A DNA stretch of 64,000 bases from JASSUD01 sp031963415 (GTDB lineage Bacteria > Pseudomonadota > Gammaproteobacteria > Burkholderiales > Burkholderiaceae), in NCBI GenBank assembly GCA_031963415.1, contig JASSUI010000001.1, forward strand, positions 372,001 to 436,000, in the 5' to 3' direction. Positions within the stretch are counted from its first letter, which is position 1. Each line of letters opens with the position of its first letter. Below are positions 18,969 to 28,405 of the stretch, piece after piece. A model generated the notes under the pieces. It was not told the origin of the DNA, made no database searches, and saw only the letters and a program-made list of their open reading frames with translations. A program made the translations under genes and the position numbers.

Positions 18969-20951
18969 ATGTCTTTTTCCTTTGCTTCTTGCTCCAAAGT
19001 ATATCGACTACTGATAGTTAGCGTAGCGACTCTCGTGCCCTACCCAGTCTACGCCGCAGAACCACCGCCGATACTCACTACTGAGTTTAATGCAGATCAA
19101 ACTTTTGTTGCATTACAAGAAGCCGCTTCTCGTAATGATGCTGAGCGCGCAACGCAGCTGGCCCGCCAATTAACCGATTACCCATTGCAATCCTATGTCG
19201 AATATTTCGCCCTCAAACCGCAACTTTTCGATGAAGAAGGCCATGCAAAACTAAATGTACCTGATCAAGCGATCCTCGCCTATTTGCAAAAATATGAAGG
19301 AAGAGCGATTGCTGATCGCATGCGTAATGACTATCTATTGGTGTTAGGTGCGCGGCATGCTTGGCGAGATTTCAATGCGCAATATAAAAACTTCGTGCTT
19401 GACGATGACACCCAAGTGAAATGCTACGCATTACAAGCACGCGCAGCGCATGGACAAAATGTTGCAAAAACCGCACGCACGCTATTAGTTAGACCGAGCC
19501 AATATGGAGATGGTTGCGTTGATTTAATCCGTGTCCTAGCCCAACGAGAACAACTCAACTCAGATGATGTATGGCATCAAATACGTCTTTCTTACGAAGC
19601 AGGTCGGCCTAAAACGGGTAAGCAAATTGCCCTAGCACTCGGTACTCAAGCACCTAAAGATACGCTCCTAGACCAGGCTACGCAGCAACCTGATATCTAT
19701 TTGAGCCAATCTATTCATCTGGCCCCTGCTGCGCACCAACTCGCTTTATTGGCGATTACTCAAGTAGCACGTCAAAACCCAGTAGCAGCCGCCGATCGTT
19801 TTACCGCGATAGCGCCTAAGCTAGCCGCCCAAGAACAAATGCTTGGCTGGGCTGCGATTGCTTATCAGGGTGCGCTTAAGCAATTGCCTAACACATTGGA
19901 ATGGTACCGTTTAGCCGGTAACACTCCTCTGTCAGATTCAGCGCATGAGTGGCGTGCGCGTGCTGCATTACTGACCAACGATTGGAACACGATACGTTCG
20001 ACTATTGAATCGCTGCCCACGGCGCTACGCCAACAACCCGTATGGATTTATTGGCTTGGTCGCGCACTTAAAGAAACGGGTAACGCTAGTTTGGCTGCAC
20101 AAAAGTTTGAGCAATTGACGTCTCGCTTTGGTTTCTATGGGCAACTTGCGAGTGAAGAACTGGGTCGCCCTCTCCGTCTCCCCAAAAACACCGTCCCTAC
20201 AGAAGCTGAAATCGCGCAAATCCGTAACGTGGCTGGGTTTAGCGATGCGCAACGCTTTTATATCTTGCGCCTGACTTTTGAAGGGAACCGTGAATGGAAC
20301 TGGACGTTACGCGGAATGAATGATCGGCAATTGCTCGCCGCTGCTGAATTAGCCCGTCGCCTTTCGCTCTACGATCGCACAATTAATACTGCGGAACGGA
20401 CTAAACAAGCCCACAACTTTTCATTGCGCTACCTAATGCCGTTCAAGGAGCAGATTGAATATGGAGCTAGCTCTAGTCAACTCGATGTCGGTTGGGTCTT
20501 TGGCTTAATTCGTCAAGAGTCACGTTTTATCGCGGACGCACGCTCACATGTCGGCGCCACTGGCCTTATGCAGTTAATGCCGACCACAGCGCAACATATT
20601 GCGCGCAAAATGGGAATCAATAGTTTTTCCTCGTTAGACTTGACCGATCCAACGATCAACATTCGACTAGGGACGAACTACTTATCAACGATTTACAACA
20701 AATACAACCAATCACCTGTGTTAGCGTCTGCGAGCTACAACGCTGGCCCGCGCCGCGCGTTGCAATGGCAAACAGCGCTACCAGCACAACGTGAAGGCGC
20801 TATATTTGTAGAAAATATTCCTTATGAAGAAACCCGTAATTACGTTAAGAATGTGTTATCTAACGCGGTCTACTACAACTTCTTATTAAACGGCCGCGCA
20901 CCTTCTTTAAGAGCACTCTTAGGCTATATCAGCCCGCCTCAATCTTCATAA
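18969..20951 (+). CDS. slt: Soluble lytic murein transglycosylase
   Basis: A 660-residue periplasmic enzyme that cleaves peptidoglycan between MurNAc and GlcNAc with anhydro ring formation. It begins with a signal peptide ending near PVYA-AEPP (about residue 30). A long superhelical alpha-repeat region follows. The C-terminal SLT domain has GLIRQESRF with the catalytic Glu near residue 517, then SHVGATGLMQLMPTTAQ and ASYNAGP. Length matches Slt70 homologues. Presence implies a working murein layer. The last 44 bp of the gene are included in the 493-bp tandem duplication that follows. Confidence 0.95.
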   Translation: MSFSFASCSKVYRLLIVSVATLVPYPVYAAEPPPILTTEFNADQTFVALQEAASRNDAERATQLARQLTDYPLQSYVEYFALKPQLFDEEGHAKLNVPDQAILAYLQKYEGRAIADRMRNDYLLVLGARHAWRDFNAQYKNFVLDDDTQVKCYALQARAAHGQNVAKTARTLLVRPSQYGDGCVDLIRVLAQREQLNSDDVWHQIRLSYEAGRPKTGKQIALALGTQAPKDTLLDQATQQPDIYLSQSIHLAPAAHQLALLAITQVARQNPVAAADRFTAIAPKLAAQEQMLGWAAIAYQGALKQLPNTLEWYRLAGNTPLSDSAHEWRARAALLTNDWNTIRSTIESLPTALRQQPVWIYWLGRALKETGNASLAAQKFEQLTSRFGFYGQLASEELGRPLRLPKNTVPTEAEIAQIRNVAGFSDAQRFYILRLTFEGNREWNWTLRGMNDRQLLAAAELARRLSLYDRTINTAERTKQAHNFSLRYLMPFKEQIEYGASSSQLDVGWVFGLIRQESRFIADARSHVGATGLMQLMPTTAQHIARKMGINSFSSLDLTDPTINIRLGTNYLSTIYNKYNQSPVLASASYNAGPRRALQWQTALPAQREGAIFVENIPYEETRNYVKNVLSNAVYYNFLLNGRAPSLRALLGYISPPQSS

Positions 20952-21892
20952 TCTTTACCCCCAAATTGTTCCGGTTGCTCTTCAATTTCTTGAAGAGCAA
21001 TTCATCTTTTTCATGCTTTGCTATTTGAGGAATCGGTAGGCTGATTCTTCAATAGCTTTCATCCTCCATCAATAAAGCGCTGCTTCGTGAGAGACATCAT
21101 TAGGAATGGTTCTGCAGAAGATGGTCGGTTTACCCAAAAAAAGCTACGCCTAATACGACCTCCCCCCAACAATCTTGATGCGTCAAGAGGAGCACGCTTT
21201 TACTATCTGGCAAGTAAACTGTATAGCTCATCGATAAGAATTCATGCTACCTTGCCAGCACCCTATATTTTTTCAGTGATGTTTGAACCTGATGTTAGGG
21301 CGATACAGAATAAATGACGAGCAAAGCATGATTCTGCAGTTAGTGCTTGCTGCGAGGTTTCAGCTATTTAGGCTCCTCTGCAAAATCCCTTGAACAACAT
21401 TAAGAGCACTCTTAGGCTATATCAGCCCGCCTCAATCTTCATAATCTTTACCCCCAAATTGTTCCGGTTGCTCTTCAATTTCTTGAAGAGCAATTCATCT
21501 TTTTCATGCTTTGCTATTTGAGGAATCGGTAGGCTGATTCTTCAATAGCTTTCATCCTCCATCAATAAAGCGCTGCTTCGTGAGAGACATCATTAGGAAT
21601 GGTTCTGCAGAAGATGGTCGGTTTACCCAAAAAAAGCTACGCCTAATACGACCTCCCCCCAACAATCTTGATGCGTCAAGAGGAGCACGCTTTTACTATC
21701 TGGCAAGTAAACTGTATAGCTCATCGATAAGAATTCATGCTACCTTGCCAGCACCCTATATTTTTTCAGTGATGTTTGAACCTGATGTTAGGGCGGTGCA
21801 GAATAAATGACGAGCAAAGCATGATTCTGCAGTTAGTGCTTGCTGCGAGGTTTCAGCTATTTAGGCTCCTCTGCAAAATCCCTTGAACAACA
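20907..21892. repeat. Exact-period 493-bp tandem duplication after slt
   Basis: Copy 1 (20907-21399) starts within the slt 3' end and copy 2 (21400-21892) follows head to tail. The copies differ at about two bases (CGATACAG versus CGGTGCAG near 21303 and 21796), so the event is recent. Copy 2 carries a second slt C-terminus (LRALLGYISPPQSS) with no gene before it. Each copy has a 76-codon frame starting MRDIIRNGSAEDGRF at 21087 and 21580, with no recognised relative. Both copies end just inside the left arm of a family B palindrome. This explains most of the 1075-bp gap between slt and cca. Confidence 0.95.
20975..21000 (+). terminator. Terminator-like hairpin after slt
   Basis: TTGCTCTTCAA and TTGAAGAGCAA form a perfect 11-bp stem with a TTTC loop, followed by TTCATCTTTTT, 24 bp after the slt stop. 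The same hairpin is repeated at 21468-21493 in the second duplicate. Confidence 0.75.
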
Positions 21893-21970
21893 GAATGATT
21901 AATAGAGACTTCCTGAGCACCCAAGTTATGCTGATAACAAAGGCCACCAGCCCTTGCGGCTTTGCAGAGG
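21868..21970. repeat. Family B palindromic element before cca
   Basis: CCTCTGCAAA at the left and TTTGCAGAGG at the right form inverted ends. The left 40 bp (CAAAATCCCTTGAACAACAG onward) parallel the element at 5008. A truncated left end (from 21375) closes copy 1 of the 493-bp duplication. Confidence 0.75.
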
Positions 21971-22026
21971 TTCTTTTATCTTGCTGCTCCTGTTTTATTT
22001 AGCGTTTCCTTAACTCACCGTTATTT

Positions 22027-23397
22027 ATGAATATTTATGCTGTTGGCGGTGCCATTCGTGATGAGCTGCTTGGCCTGCCGGTTCAGGATTACGATTATGT
22101 CGTGGTTGGTAGCACGCCTGAACAAATGATTGCGCAAGGCTATCGAGCTGTTGGGCAAGATTTTCCCGTTTTTCTGCATCCCCACACGCAGGCTGAATAT
22201 GCGTTGGCACGCACCGAGCGCAAAACTGCACGTGGTTATCATGGTTTTCAATTTTATTACGCACCGGATGTCACGCTCGAACAAGATCTAGCACGCCGTG
22301 ATTTGACGATTAACGCGATGGCACGCGCAGCTGATGCTGAGGGTCTGCCATTTGGCCCGATCATCGACCCCTACCATGGTCAAACTGATTTGAAAGCCGG
22401 TATCTTACGTCACGTAAGCCAAGCGTTTACCGAAGACCCCGTACGCATTTTGCGCGTCGCTCGCTTTGCTGCGCGTTTACCTGGTTTTGTCTTAGCGAAT
22501 GAAACACTCACGCTGATGAGCAGCATGGTCGCAGAAGGGGAAGTCGATGCGCTGGTGCCTGAACGTGTGTGGCAAGAAATCTCACAAGGACTGATGGCGG
22601 CTAACCCTTGGCGTATGTTTGAAATATTGCATAAGTGTGGTGCACTAACGCGCATTCTGCCTGAGTTAGTGCAGCTGCTTGTTCAGTCTGAGCCGACCAT
22701 AACGAATACAGATACGCCGCCCTCCGCTACAAACATAACAAACACGACTAAGCTAGCTTTGATCAATAGTCACACCCTAACTCCTTCAGGTACTCCACCA
22801 AGTGATGCAGTTCTAGCTACGCTTACCGTTGAACGTACCAAGGCAGCTCTACAGCGTACCGTCATGCAGGGCTATAAATTGCCGGTTCGGTTTGCGACCT
22901 TAGCCGTTTGCATAATCAATGAGTTAGCGCTGGCCCCCTCCTCTTCCTCTGAGGTAGGCAAGCTAAGACAATCATTTACAGAAGAGAAAAAAGACCAGAA
23001 ACAACAAGAACTAGCACTCAGCGCACTCTGCCAAAGGCTCAGAGTCCCCAATGCGTGCCGCGATCTAGCGCTTCTGGCAACACGCGAAATTGACGCTATT
23101 AACAATGCCCTTAGCAGCAGCGCTACTGAACTTGTACAGCTGCTGGAGCGCTGCGACGCATTGCGTAAACCAGCTCGCTTCGTAGAAATCGTACAAACCT
23201 GCGAAGCCAGCCGCGCTCCCGTTGCAGAGCAAGATATGCCCTATCCTCAAACAGATCGGCTGCGCGAAGCGCTACTTGCGATGCACTCAGTTGATGCCGG
23301 GGCAATAGCTAAACAATTTCTCAATAATCCAGCCTCAATCAAACAAGCTGTACATGAAGCGCGCGTCGCAGCAGTCGAAGCGGTGTTAACTGATTAG
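22027..23397 (+). CDS. cca: CCA tRNA nucleotidyltransferase
   Basis: A 456-residue class II enzyme that adds or repairs the 3' CCA of tRNA. The head domain reads MNIYAVGGAIRDELLG, then DYDYVVVG with the two metal-binding Asp at 21 and 23. RDLTINAMARA near 91-101 and EDPVRILRVARFAA follow. Two low-complexity inserts, rich in Thr/Asn (about 220-255) and Ser/Glu/Lys (about 303-325), make it longer than the usual 410-residue form and replace part of the HD-type region, so the phosphatase activity may be missing. It follows slt as in Burkholderia. Confidence 0.94.
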   Translation: MNIYAVGGAIRDELLGLPVQDYDYVVVGSTPEQMIAQGYRAVGQDFPVFLHPHTQAEYALARTERKTARGYHGFQFYYAPDVTLEQDLARRDLTINAMARAADAEGLPFGPIIDPYHGQTDLKAGILRHVSQAFTEDPVRILRVARFAARLPGFVLANETLTLMSSMVAEGEVDALVPERVWQEISQGLMAANPWRMFEILHKCGALTRILPELVQLLVQSEPTITNTDTPPSATNITNTTKLALINSHTLTPSGTPPSDAVLATLTVERTKAALQRTVMQGYKLPVRFATLAVCIINELALAPSSSSEVGKLRQSFTEEKKDQKQQELALSALCQRLRVPNACRDLALLATREIDAINNALSSSATELVQLLERCDALRKPARFVEIVQTCEASRAPVAEQDMPYPQTDRLREALLAMHSVDAGAIAKQFLNNPASIKQAVHEARVAAVEAVLTD

Positions 23398-23552
23398 TCG
23401 CTGCTGACTAATTCGTAAAGTTCTTTTGCGATAGGGGTTTCTCGTCGAGCTGGCTTGTTATAAGTCGCCAAGGGTCGTCTATCAAGCAACAAAGTTCGGT
23501 GCGAGTGGTGCCTTTTTTAGAGGGTTATGCTCCCAAAATTTATATTCTTCTA

Positions 23553-23682
23553 GAAGCCTGCTCATCATCTATAAAAAGGCAGAATAGAGCGGATATAAAG
23601 GCCCATGTTGGAGTGAGGTAAGAGCCCGACATGTAGCCGCGTAACCTTCATATTTCCTCTTTTAAAAGAGGCTGAACAGATT
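23553..23682. repeat. Family C palindromic element
   Basis: GAAGCCTGCTCATCATCTAT at the left and AGAGGCTGAACAGATTC at the right are inverted relatives, 130 bp apart. The middle includes GGCCCATGTTGGAG and CCGACATGTAGCC, an inner inverted pair. A close relative lies at 28084-28217. The surrounding 23398-23773 gap between convergent cca and the methyltransferase gene has no gene; a small ATTAGTC/GACTAAT hairpin overlaps the cca stop. Confidence 0.7.
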
Positions 23683-23773
23683 CCAGGAAATCTTGGCGTT
23701 CGTCTCTTACCCTCTTCCCCGTATTGTTCTTGGGTAAATTCTGCCAATTATTCTAGTGTGGTTACTTCGTGCA

Positions 23774-25000
23774 CTAAAGCGTTGCCGAACGATCTCCGCT
23801 TGAAAATGCAGTTAAACCATCTGGCATACCGCGCCCAAAACCAATGACTTTGAAAAGTTCGCCCATTTCTGCTTCGGCCAATAGTTTTTGCACAGCGTTG
23901 GCTGCGGGCAAAAAGCGTTGTGTATCTTGTGGATCCAGCTGCTGTAGCAGCTCAAGAATGCCGCAATTCAAAAGAAAGCGAGCTTGCGAGGTATAGCCTA
24001 ATAAATCTGCTCCCGTTTTTATCGCTGCTTCGGCTAGGCTACTAAATTCCACATGCGACGTAATATCTTGCAGTCCTGGATAAAAGAATGGATCAGCATG
24101 CGCACGGTGCCGATAATGGCACATTAGCGTACCGCTAGCGCGTTGCGGGTGGTAATACTCATGACGAGGAAAACCATAATCAATCAACAACAGCGCTCCA
24201 CGGGTCAACATGCGGCAGACCGTTTGCACGAACGCTATCGCTGCTGCATGGGTTTCAGTGACATAGTCATGCTCTCCCGGCACAGTTTCGCGTAATGCGT
24301 TAAGTAACGGGCTGTCAGCCACCAGCCGTTCACCAAAAGCGAGAGGTGCTTCGATAGTGTGCTGAGTATTTTCACTTGATTGGCTTGAACGATAAGTAAC
24401 ACCACGCTCAAACCAACTGCCATTTAAACGCGCAAACAATTGCACTGGCATCGCATCAAGTACTTCATTCCCCAGCGCAACCCCTGCAAATGTTTCAGGC
24501 AAAGCGTCTATCCATTGCACACGAGCTATCCAGTTAGGCGCATATTGAGCTAATGTGGCCTGCTGCTGGGCGCGTAGCGTGCCAGACACTTCGACAATCG
24601 TATAACGCTCGCAAGGTATCCCTAAATCTGCTAGCGCAAGCAGCAGCTGCGCAGCTAATTTTCCGGTGCCGGCACCAAATTCCATCAGTTGATTCGTACC
24701 CGACGCTTGCAACGCTTCGCCTACTGCTCGCGCCAGTGCTTGCGCAAAAAGAGGCGATAATTCTGGTGCGGTAATGAAATCACTACCATCTTCAGCAGTA
24801 CGGCCAAATTTCGCTGAGCCACCGCTGTAATAACCAAGACCAGGCGTATACAGCGCCAACTCCATATATCGATCAAAGGGGAGCCAGCCGCCAGCTAGCT
24901 CAAGCTGCTTTTGAATATACGCACACAGCGCTTCAGAATGAGCCAGCGCAACAGCTTCTGGAGCAGGTAAACTAGCGGCTTTGCAAAAATTAGCATTCAT
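23774..25000 (-). CDS. Class I SAM-dependent methyltransferase, MidA/NDUFAF7 (DUF185) family
   Basis: A 408-residue protein with the family opening FDRYMELALYTPGLGYYSGG (about 40-59), then FGRTAEDGSDFITAPELSPLF and the SAM-binding loop MEFGAGTGKLAAQLL (about 101-115). The C-terminal half has LLIDYGFPRHEYYHPQR and HVEFSSLAEAA. The mitochondrial relative NDUFAF7 methylates an arginine of complex I; the bacterial substrate is unproven. Length is typical. It is divergent from folB across 111 bp. Confidence 0.87.
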   Translation of the reverse strand: MNANFCKAASLPAPEAVALAHSEALCAYIQKQLELAGGWLPFDRYMELALYTPGLGYYSGGSAKFGRTAEDGSDFITAPELSPLFAQALARAVGEALQASGTNQLMEFGAGTGKLAAQLLLALADLGIPCERYTIVEVSGTLRAQQQATLAQYAPNWIARVQWIDALPETFAGVALGNEVLDAMPVQLFARLNGSWFERGVTYRSSQSSENTQHTIEAPLAFGERLVADSPLLNALRETVPGEHDYVTETHAAAIAFVQTVCRMLTRGALLLIDYGFPRHEYYHPQRASGTLMCHYRHRAHADPFFYPGLQDITSHVEFSSLAEAAIKTGADLLGYTSQARFLLNCGILELLQQLDPQDTQRFLPAANAVQKLLAEAEMGELFKVIGFGRGMPDGLTAFSSGDRSATL

Positions 25001-25111
25001 AAAAGAAACGATTCATCATCAATTTTAGATAAATTGCAAACAGCCGTGAGACCTCTTGGAAAAGCAAGCCTTTGAACTCGGTTCCCCATTATTCATTGCA
25101 TTAATTCATTT

Positions 25112-25507
25112 ATGCTCAACGCACTTTTAGATTCTCGCCTTGCCGATTGTCGGCGGATTTTTCTCCGCAACTATACCGTTAACCTGCACATTGGTGCGTA
25201 TGACGACGAGAAAAAAGCGGCACAGCAAGTCTTAATCAATGTCGACTTATTTGTACCTTTGGTGTATTCAACGCCTGTTAACGATGAACTCAGCGAAGTG
25301 ATCGACTATGATCTGATTCGCAACACCGTCATGCAGCGTATTGCACTGGGGCATATTCATTTGCAAGAAACACTCTGTGATGATCTGGCGCAAAGCCTAC
25401 TTGCGCATCGACAAATTCGGGCCGTTCGTATTTGTCTTGAAAAACCGACTGCTTATCCAGATTGCGATGGTATAGGCGTTGAAGTGTTCCATATTAAAGA
25501 CGTTTAA
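25112..25507 (+). CDS. folB: Dihydroneopterin aldolase
   Basis: A 131-residue protein that converts dihydroneopterin to 6-hydroxymethyl-dihydropterin in folate synthesis. It shows the compact FolB fold with LRNYTVNLHIGAYDDEKKAA near 17-36 (here FLRNYTVNLHIGAYDDE), the ISYDL-like VIDYDLIRNTV block, and VRICLEKPTAYPDCDGIGVE near the end with the substrate-binding Glu/Lys. It fits with FolE2 and the cyclo-ligase also present. ttcA follows after 80 bp on the same strand. Confidence 0.92.
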   Translation: MLNALLDSRLADCRRIFLRNYTVNLHIGAYDDEKKAAQQVLINVDLFVPLVYSTPVNDELSEVIDYDLIRNTVMQRIALGHIHLQETLCDDLAQSLLAHRQIRAVRICLEKPTAYPDCDGIGVEVFHIKDV

Positions 25508-25587
25508 ATCTGGCTGTTATATTGTCCTACCGCGATAGGCGGGGTACACAAGCATTGCAACGCAGGTAGTGATAGAGGGAAAGAGAA

Positions 25588-26598
25588 ATGGATGTGTTAG
25601 AAACGACAAACGCAGCACCGGTGTATTTCAGTAAGAGAATGCCGAATTCAGCTGACGTGTCCCCCATAACCAACGCTGATGCTGGCACTGATGCCGACGC
25701 CGCAGCTGAACTGACAACGGACGCGCCGAGTCGCCGGCGGCTAAAAGAAGCTTACGAACACAATAAACTCACCAAGCGACTCGCACGCCTAGTTAGCCAA
25801 GCGCTTAGTGATTATCAAATGATCGAAGCTGGTGACAAGGTCATGGTGTGCTTATCAGGTGGCAAGGATAGCTATGCGTTGCTCGACATTTTATTGCGCC
25901 TGCGGGAACGTGCACCGTTCCACTTTGATCTAGTAGCGGTAAACCTTGACCAAAAACAACCCGGTTTTCCAGAACATGTACTGCCGGATTATTTAACACA
26001 ACGTGGCGTACCCTTTCATATCGAAGAACAAGATACATACAGCATTGTGAAACGCTTAGTGCCCGAGGGTAAAACCACCTGCTCGCTCTGTTCGCGCTTA
26101 CGGCGAGGCATTCTTTATCGCGTAGCAAACCAGCTGGGCGCCACCAAAATTGCACTTGGACATCATCGTGACGATATCGTTGAAACGCTGTTTTTGAATT
26201 TGTTTTATGGCAGTAAATTAAAAGGCATGGCGCCTAAGTTGCAGTCTGACGATGGTCAACACATCGTGATTCGGCCGCTTGCTTATGTCAAAGAAAGTGA
26301 TTTACAAGCTTACGCAAAGCTACGGCGTTTTCCGATTATTCCGTGCAATTTATGCGGCAGTCAGCCCAATTTAAAGCGTGCAGAAATGAAGGCACTGATT
26401 CATGATTGGGAAAAACGCTATCCAGGTCGAATTGATAATCTTTTTAAGGGACTCGCTAACGTGGTGCCTTCGCACCTGATGGATCGTGAATTATTTAATT
26501 TCACAAACTTACGCCCAACCGGCACGCCTGACGCCAATGGCGATCTGGCTTTTGATGACGAACCTTGCAGCAACACTGCAAATTTGCCCAATCTGTAA
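25588..26598 (+). CDS. ttcA: tRNA 2-thiocytidine(32) synthetase TtcA
   Basis: A 336-residue enzyme that thiolates C32 of some tRNAs with ATP and a [4Fe-4S] cluster. The PP-loop VMVCLSGGKDSYALLD covers 86-100, with SGGKDS at 90-95. The cluster-binding Cys are in TTCSLCSRLRRG (C165 and C168) and the C-terminal pair in IPCNLCGSQPNLKRA. The first 50 residues are an acidic, Ala/Thr-rich extension. AGAGGGAAAGAG serves as ribosome-binding site. glmU starts 8 bp after its stop. Confidence 0.95.
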   Translation: MDVLETTNAAPVYFSKRMPNSADVSPITNADAGTDADAAAELTTDAPSRRRLKEAYEHNKLTKRLARLVSQALSDYQMIEAGDKVMVCLSGGKDSYALLDILLRLRERAPFHFDLVAVNLDQKQPGFPEHVLPDYLTQRGVPFHIEEQDTYSIVKRLVPEGKTTCSLCSRLRRGILYRVANQLGATKIALGHHRDDIVETLFLNLFYGSKLKGMAPKLQSDDGQHIVIRPLAYVKESDLQAYAKLRRFPIIPCNLCGSQPNLKRAEMKALIHDWEKRYPGRIDNLFKGLANVVPSHLMDRELFNFTNLRPTGTPDANGDLAFDDEPCSNTANLPNL

Positions 26599-26606
26599 AT
26601 AAACTC

Positions 26607-27986
26607 GTGAATATTGTTATTTTGGCCGCAGGTGGCGGCACTCGGATGCGCTCTCGCTTACCTAAAGTACTGCATCCGCTCGCAGGTAAACCACTCCTTA
26701 CGCATGTACTTGATACCGCACGCGCGCTTTCACCCACCAAATTGATTGTGATCATTGGCCATGGCGCTGAAACCGTGCAGCAAGCGACTCATGCACCTGA
26801 CGTTGAATTTGTTTTGCAACAGCAGCAACTCGGTACCGGCCATGCTGTTCAACAGGCGTTACCGCTGCTAGATCCAAGCGTGCCTACTCTCGTGCTATAC
26901 GGTGACGTCCCTCTTATCCGTGCCAGCACTCTCACCAGGCTTATCCAAGCATGCGACGCTAATAACGCTTATGGCATCTTAACGGCCGTTGTTCCAGATC
27001 CAACTGGTTATGGACGTATCGTGCGTAACCAAACGCAGCGTGTGATTAAAATTGTCGAGCAGAAAGACGCTAACGAAACCGAGCGTGCTATTTGTGAGAT
27101 TAATACAGGTATCGTAGTCTTACCTACCTCACGCCTGGGGGGATGGTTAGCTGCATTAAAAAATAATAATGCGAAGCACGAATATTATTTAACTGACGTA
27201 GTCGAACAGGCCTGTCAAGACGGCGTAGAGATCGTAACCGCAAAGCCAGAAGATTTCTGGGAAACGCTAGGCATTAATGATCAAGCCCAACTTGCTCAAC
27301 TTGAACGCATCAAGCAACGTCAAATTGCGTCCGAGTTGATGAGAGAAGGCGTGCGTATCGTTGACCCTGATCGCGTAGATGTACGAGGCGAACTTAGCTG
27401 CGGCACTGATGTATCGATTGATATCAATTGCATTTTTGAAGGCCAAGTGAACCTAGCCGATAGCGTGCAAATTGGCCCGCACTGTGTGCTCAAAAACACG
27501 ACCGTCGCAGCTGGCACAACCATCCACGCTTTTACTCATATTGAGAACGCGCAGATTGGCGCGGAAGCTGTTATTGGCCCATATGCACGTGTGCGTCCAG
27601 GTTCGGTGCTCGCCGAGCAAACGCGTGTAGGTAATTTTGTCGAAATTAAGCAAGCCAAGGTCGGCGCAGGTAGCAAAGTCAATCATCTCGCATATGTTGG
27701 CGATGCTGAGGTAGGCAAACAGGTTAACCTTGGTGCCGGTGTCATTACTTGCAACTATGACGGCGCACATAAACACCGCACAATTATCGAAGACAATGTC
27801 TTCGTCGGCTCTGATACCCAACTGGTTGCACCAGTGCATATCGGAAAAAACGCGACCATTGCTGCAGGCACCACCGTTTGGAAAGATGCACCTGCGCATG
27901 CCCTCGTGCTCAATCAAAAAAATCAAGTGGCACAAGCTGATTATGTGCGACCTAGCAAAACTCAATTTAAAGGAAATATTGAATAA
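26607..27986 (+). CDS. glmU: Bifunctional GlmU (GlcN-1-P acetyltransferase / GlcNAc-1-P uridyltransferase)
   Basis: The frame is open further upstream within ttcA, but the family start is the GTG at 26607 (VNIVILAAGGGTRMRSRLPK), giving 459 residues as usual. The N-terminal uridyltransferase domain has the LAAGGGTRM nucleotide loop and VLYGDVPLI. The C-terminal half is a left-handed beta-helix with hexapeptide repeats (IGPYARVRPGSVLAEQTRVG, NLGAGVITCNYDGAHKHRT) carrying the acetyltransferase site. The product UDP-GlcNAc feeds peptidoglycan and LPS. It sits 8 bp after ttcA, so the two are probably co-transcribed. glmS, the enzyme before it in the pathway, follows. Confidence 0.95.
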   Translation: MNIVILAAGGGTRMRSRLPKVLHPLAGKPLLTHVLDTARALSPTKLIVIIGHGAETVQQATHAPDVEFVLQQQQLGTGHAVQQALPLLDPSVPTLVLYGDVPLIRASTLTRLIQACDANNAYGILTAVVPDPTGYGRIVRNQTQRVIKIVEQKDANETERAICEINTGIVVLPTSRLGGWLAALKNNNAKHEYYLTDVVEQACQDGVEIVTAKPEDFWETLGINDQAQLAQLERIKQRQIASELMREGVRIVDPDRVDVRGELSCGTDVSIDINCIFEGQVNLADSVQIGPHCVLKNTTVAAGTTIHAFTHIENAQIGAEAVIGPYARVRPGSVLAEQTRVGNFVEIKQAKVGAGSKVNHLAYVGDAEVGKQVNLGAGVITCNYDGAHKHRTIIEDNVFVGSDTQLVAPVHIGKNATIAAGTTVWKDAPAHALVLNQKNQVAQADYVRPSKTQFKGNIE

Positions 27987-28405
27987 ATTGTGAGCAGAGA
28001 ATACCTAGCCCAGACAGTACAATAGCGCGGTAACGAATCCGTCGTTGATTATTCTACGACTCTCAGTTTACTCAACGTTTCGTAGAGCCTGTTCATCATC
28101 TTGAAAAAAGCAGAATAGAGAGAATATAAAGGTCTATGTTGAGGTGACGCAGAGCCCCAACATAGACCTCGTCACCTTCATATTTCTTTTTTTTAGAAGA
28201 TGATGAACAGATACTCAGAACCTGCCTATAAATTGCTTGGAAGGTCGTCAGTCGGGGAAGGCTATTAGTTAGCTAAATTTTGCGGTGACTGGGATGTGCA
28301 TGACGACTACGAGTGCCACCCACGGTTTAGCAAATACACGAATCACGCTCTTCTAGGAAATTTGTAGGCAGATTTAAAATTTGTCCTCCAAAAAAGATAC
28401 TTCAT
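27987..28405. other. Intergenic region glmU-glmS with a family C palindrome
   Basis: No gene recognised in 419 bp. A family C element occupies 28084-28217: AGAGCCTGTTCATCATCTT at the left and AGATGATGAACAG at the right, with inner arms GGTCTATGTTG and CAACATAGACC. A CAGACAGTACAA motif at 28011-28022 is the core seen in family A elements. Confidence 0.65.

Noticed and set aside
21087..21810. 76-codon frames at 21087 and 21580 as genes
   Set aside because: No ribosome-binding site or relative; conservation between them only reflects the recent duplication.
27453..27965. 170-codon minus-strand frame opposite glmU
   Set aside because: glmU is certain by family; the opposite frame has no recognisable features.
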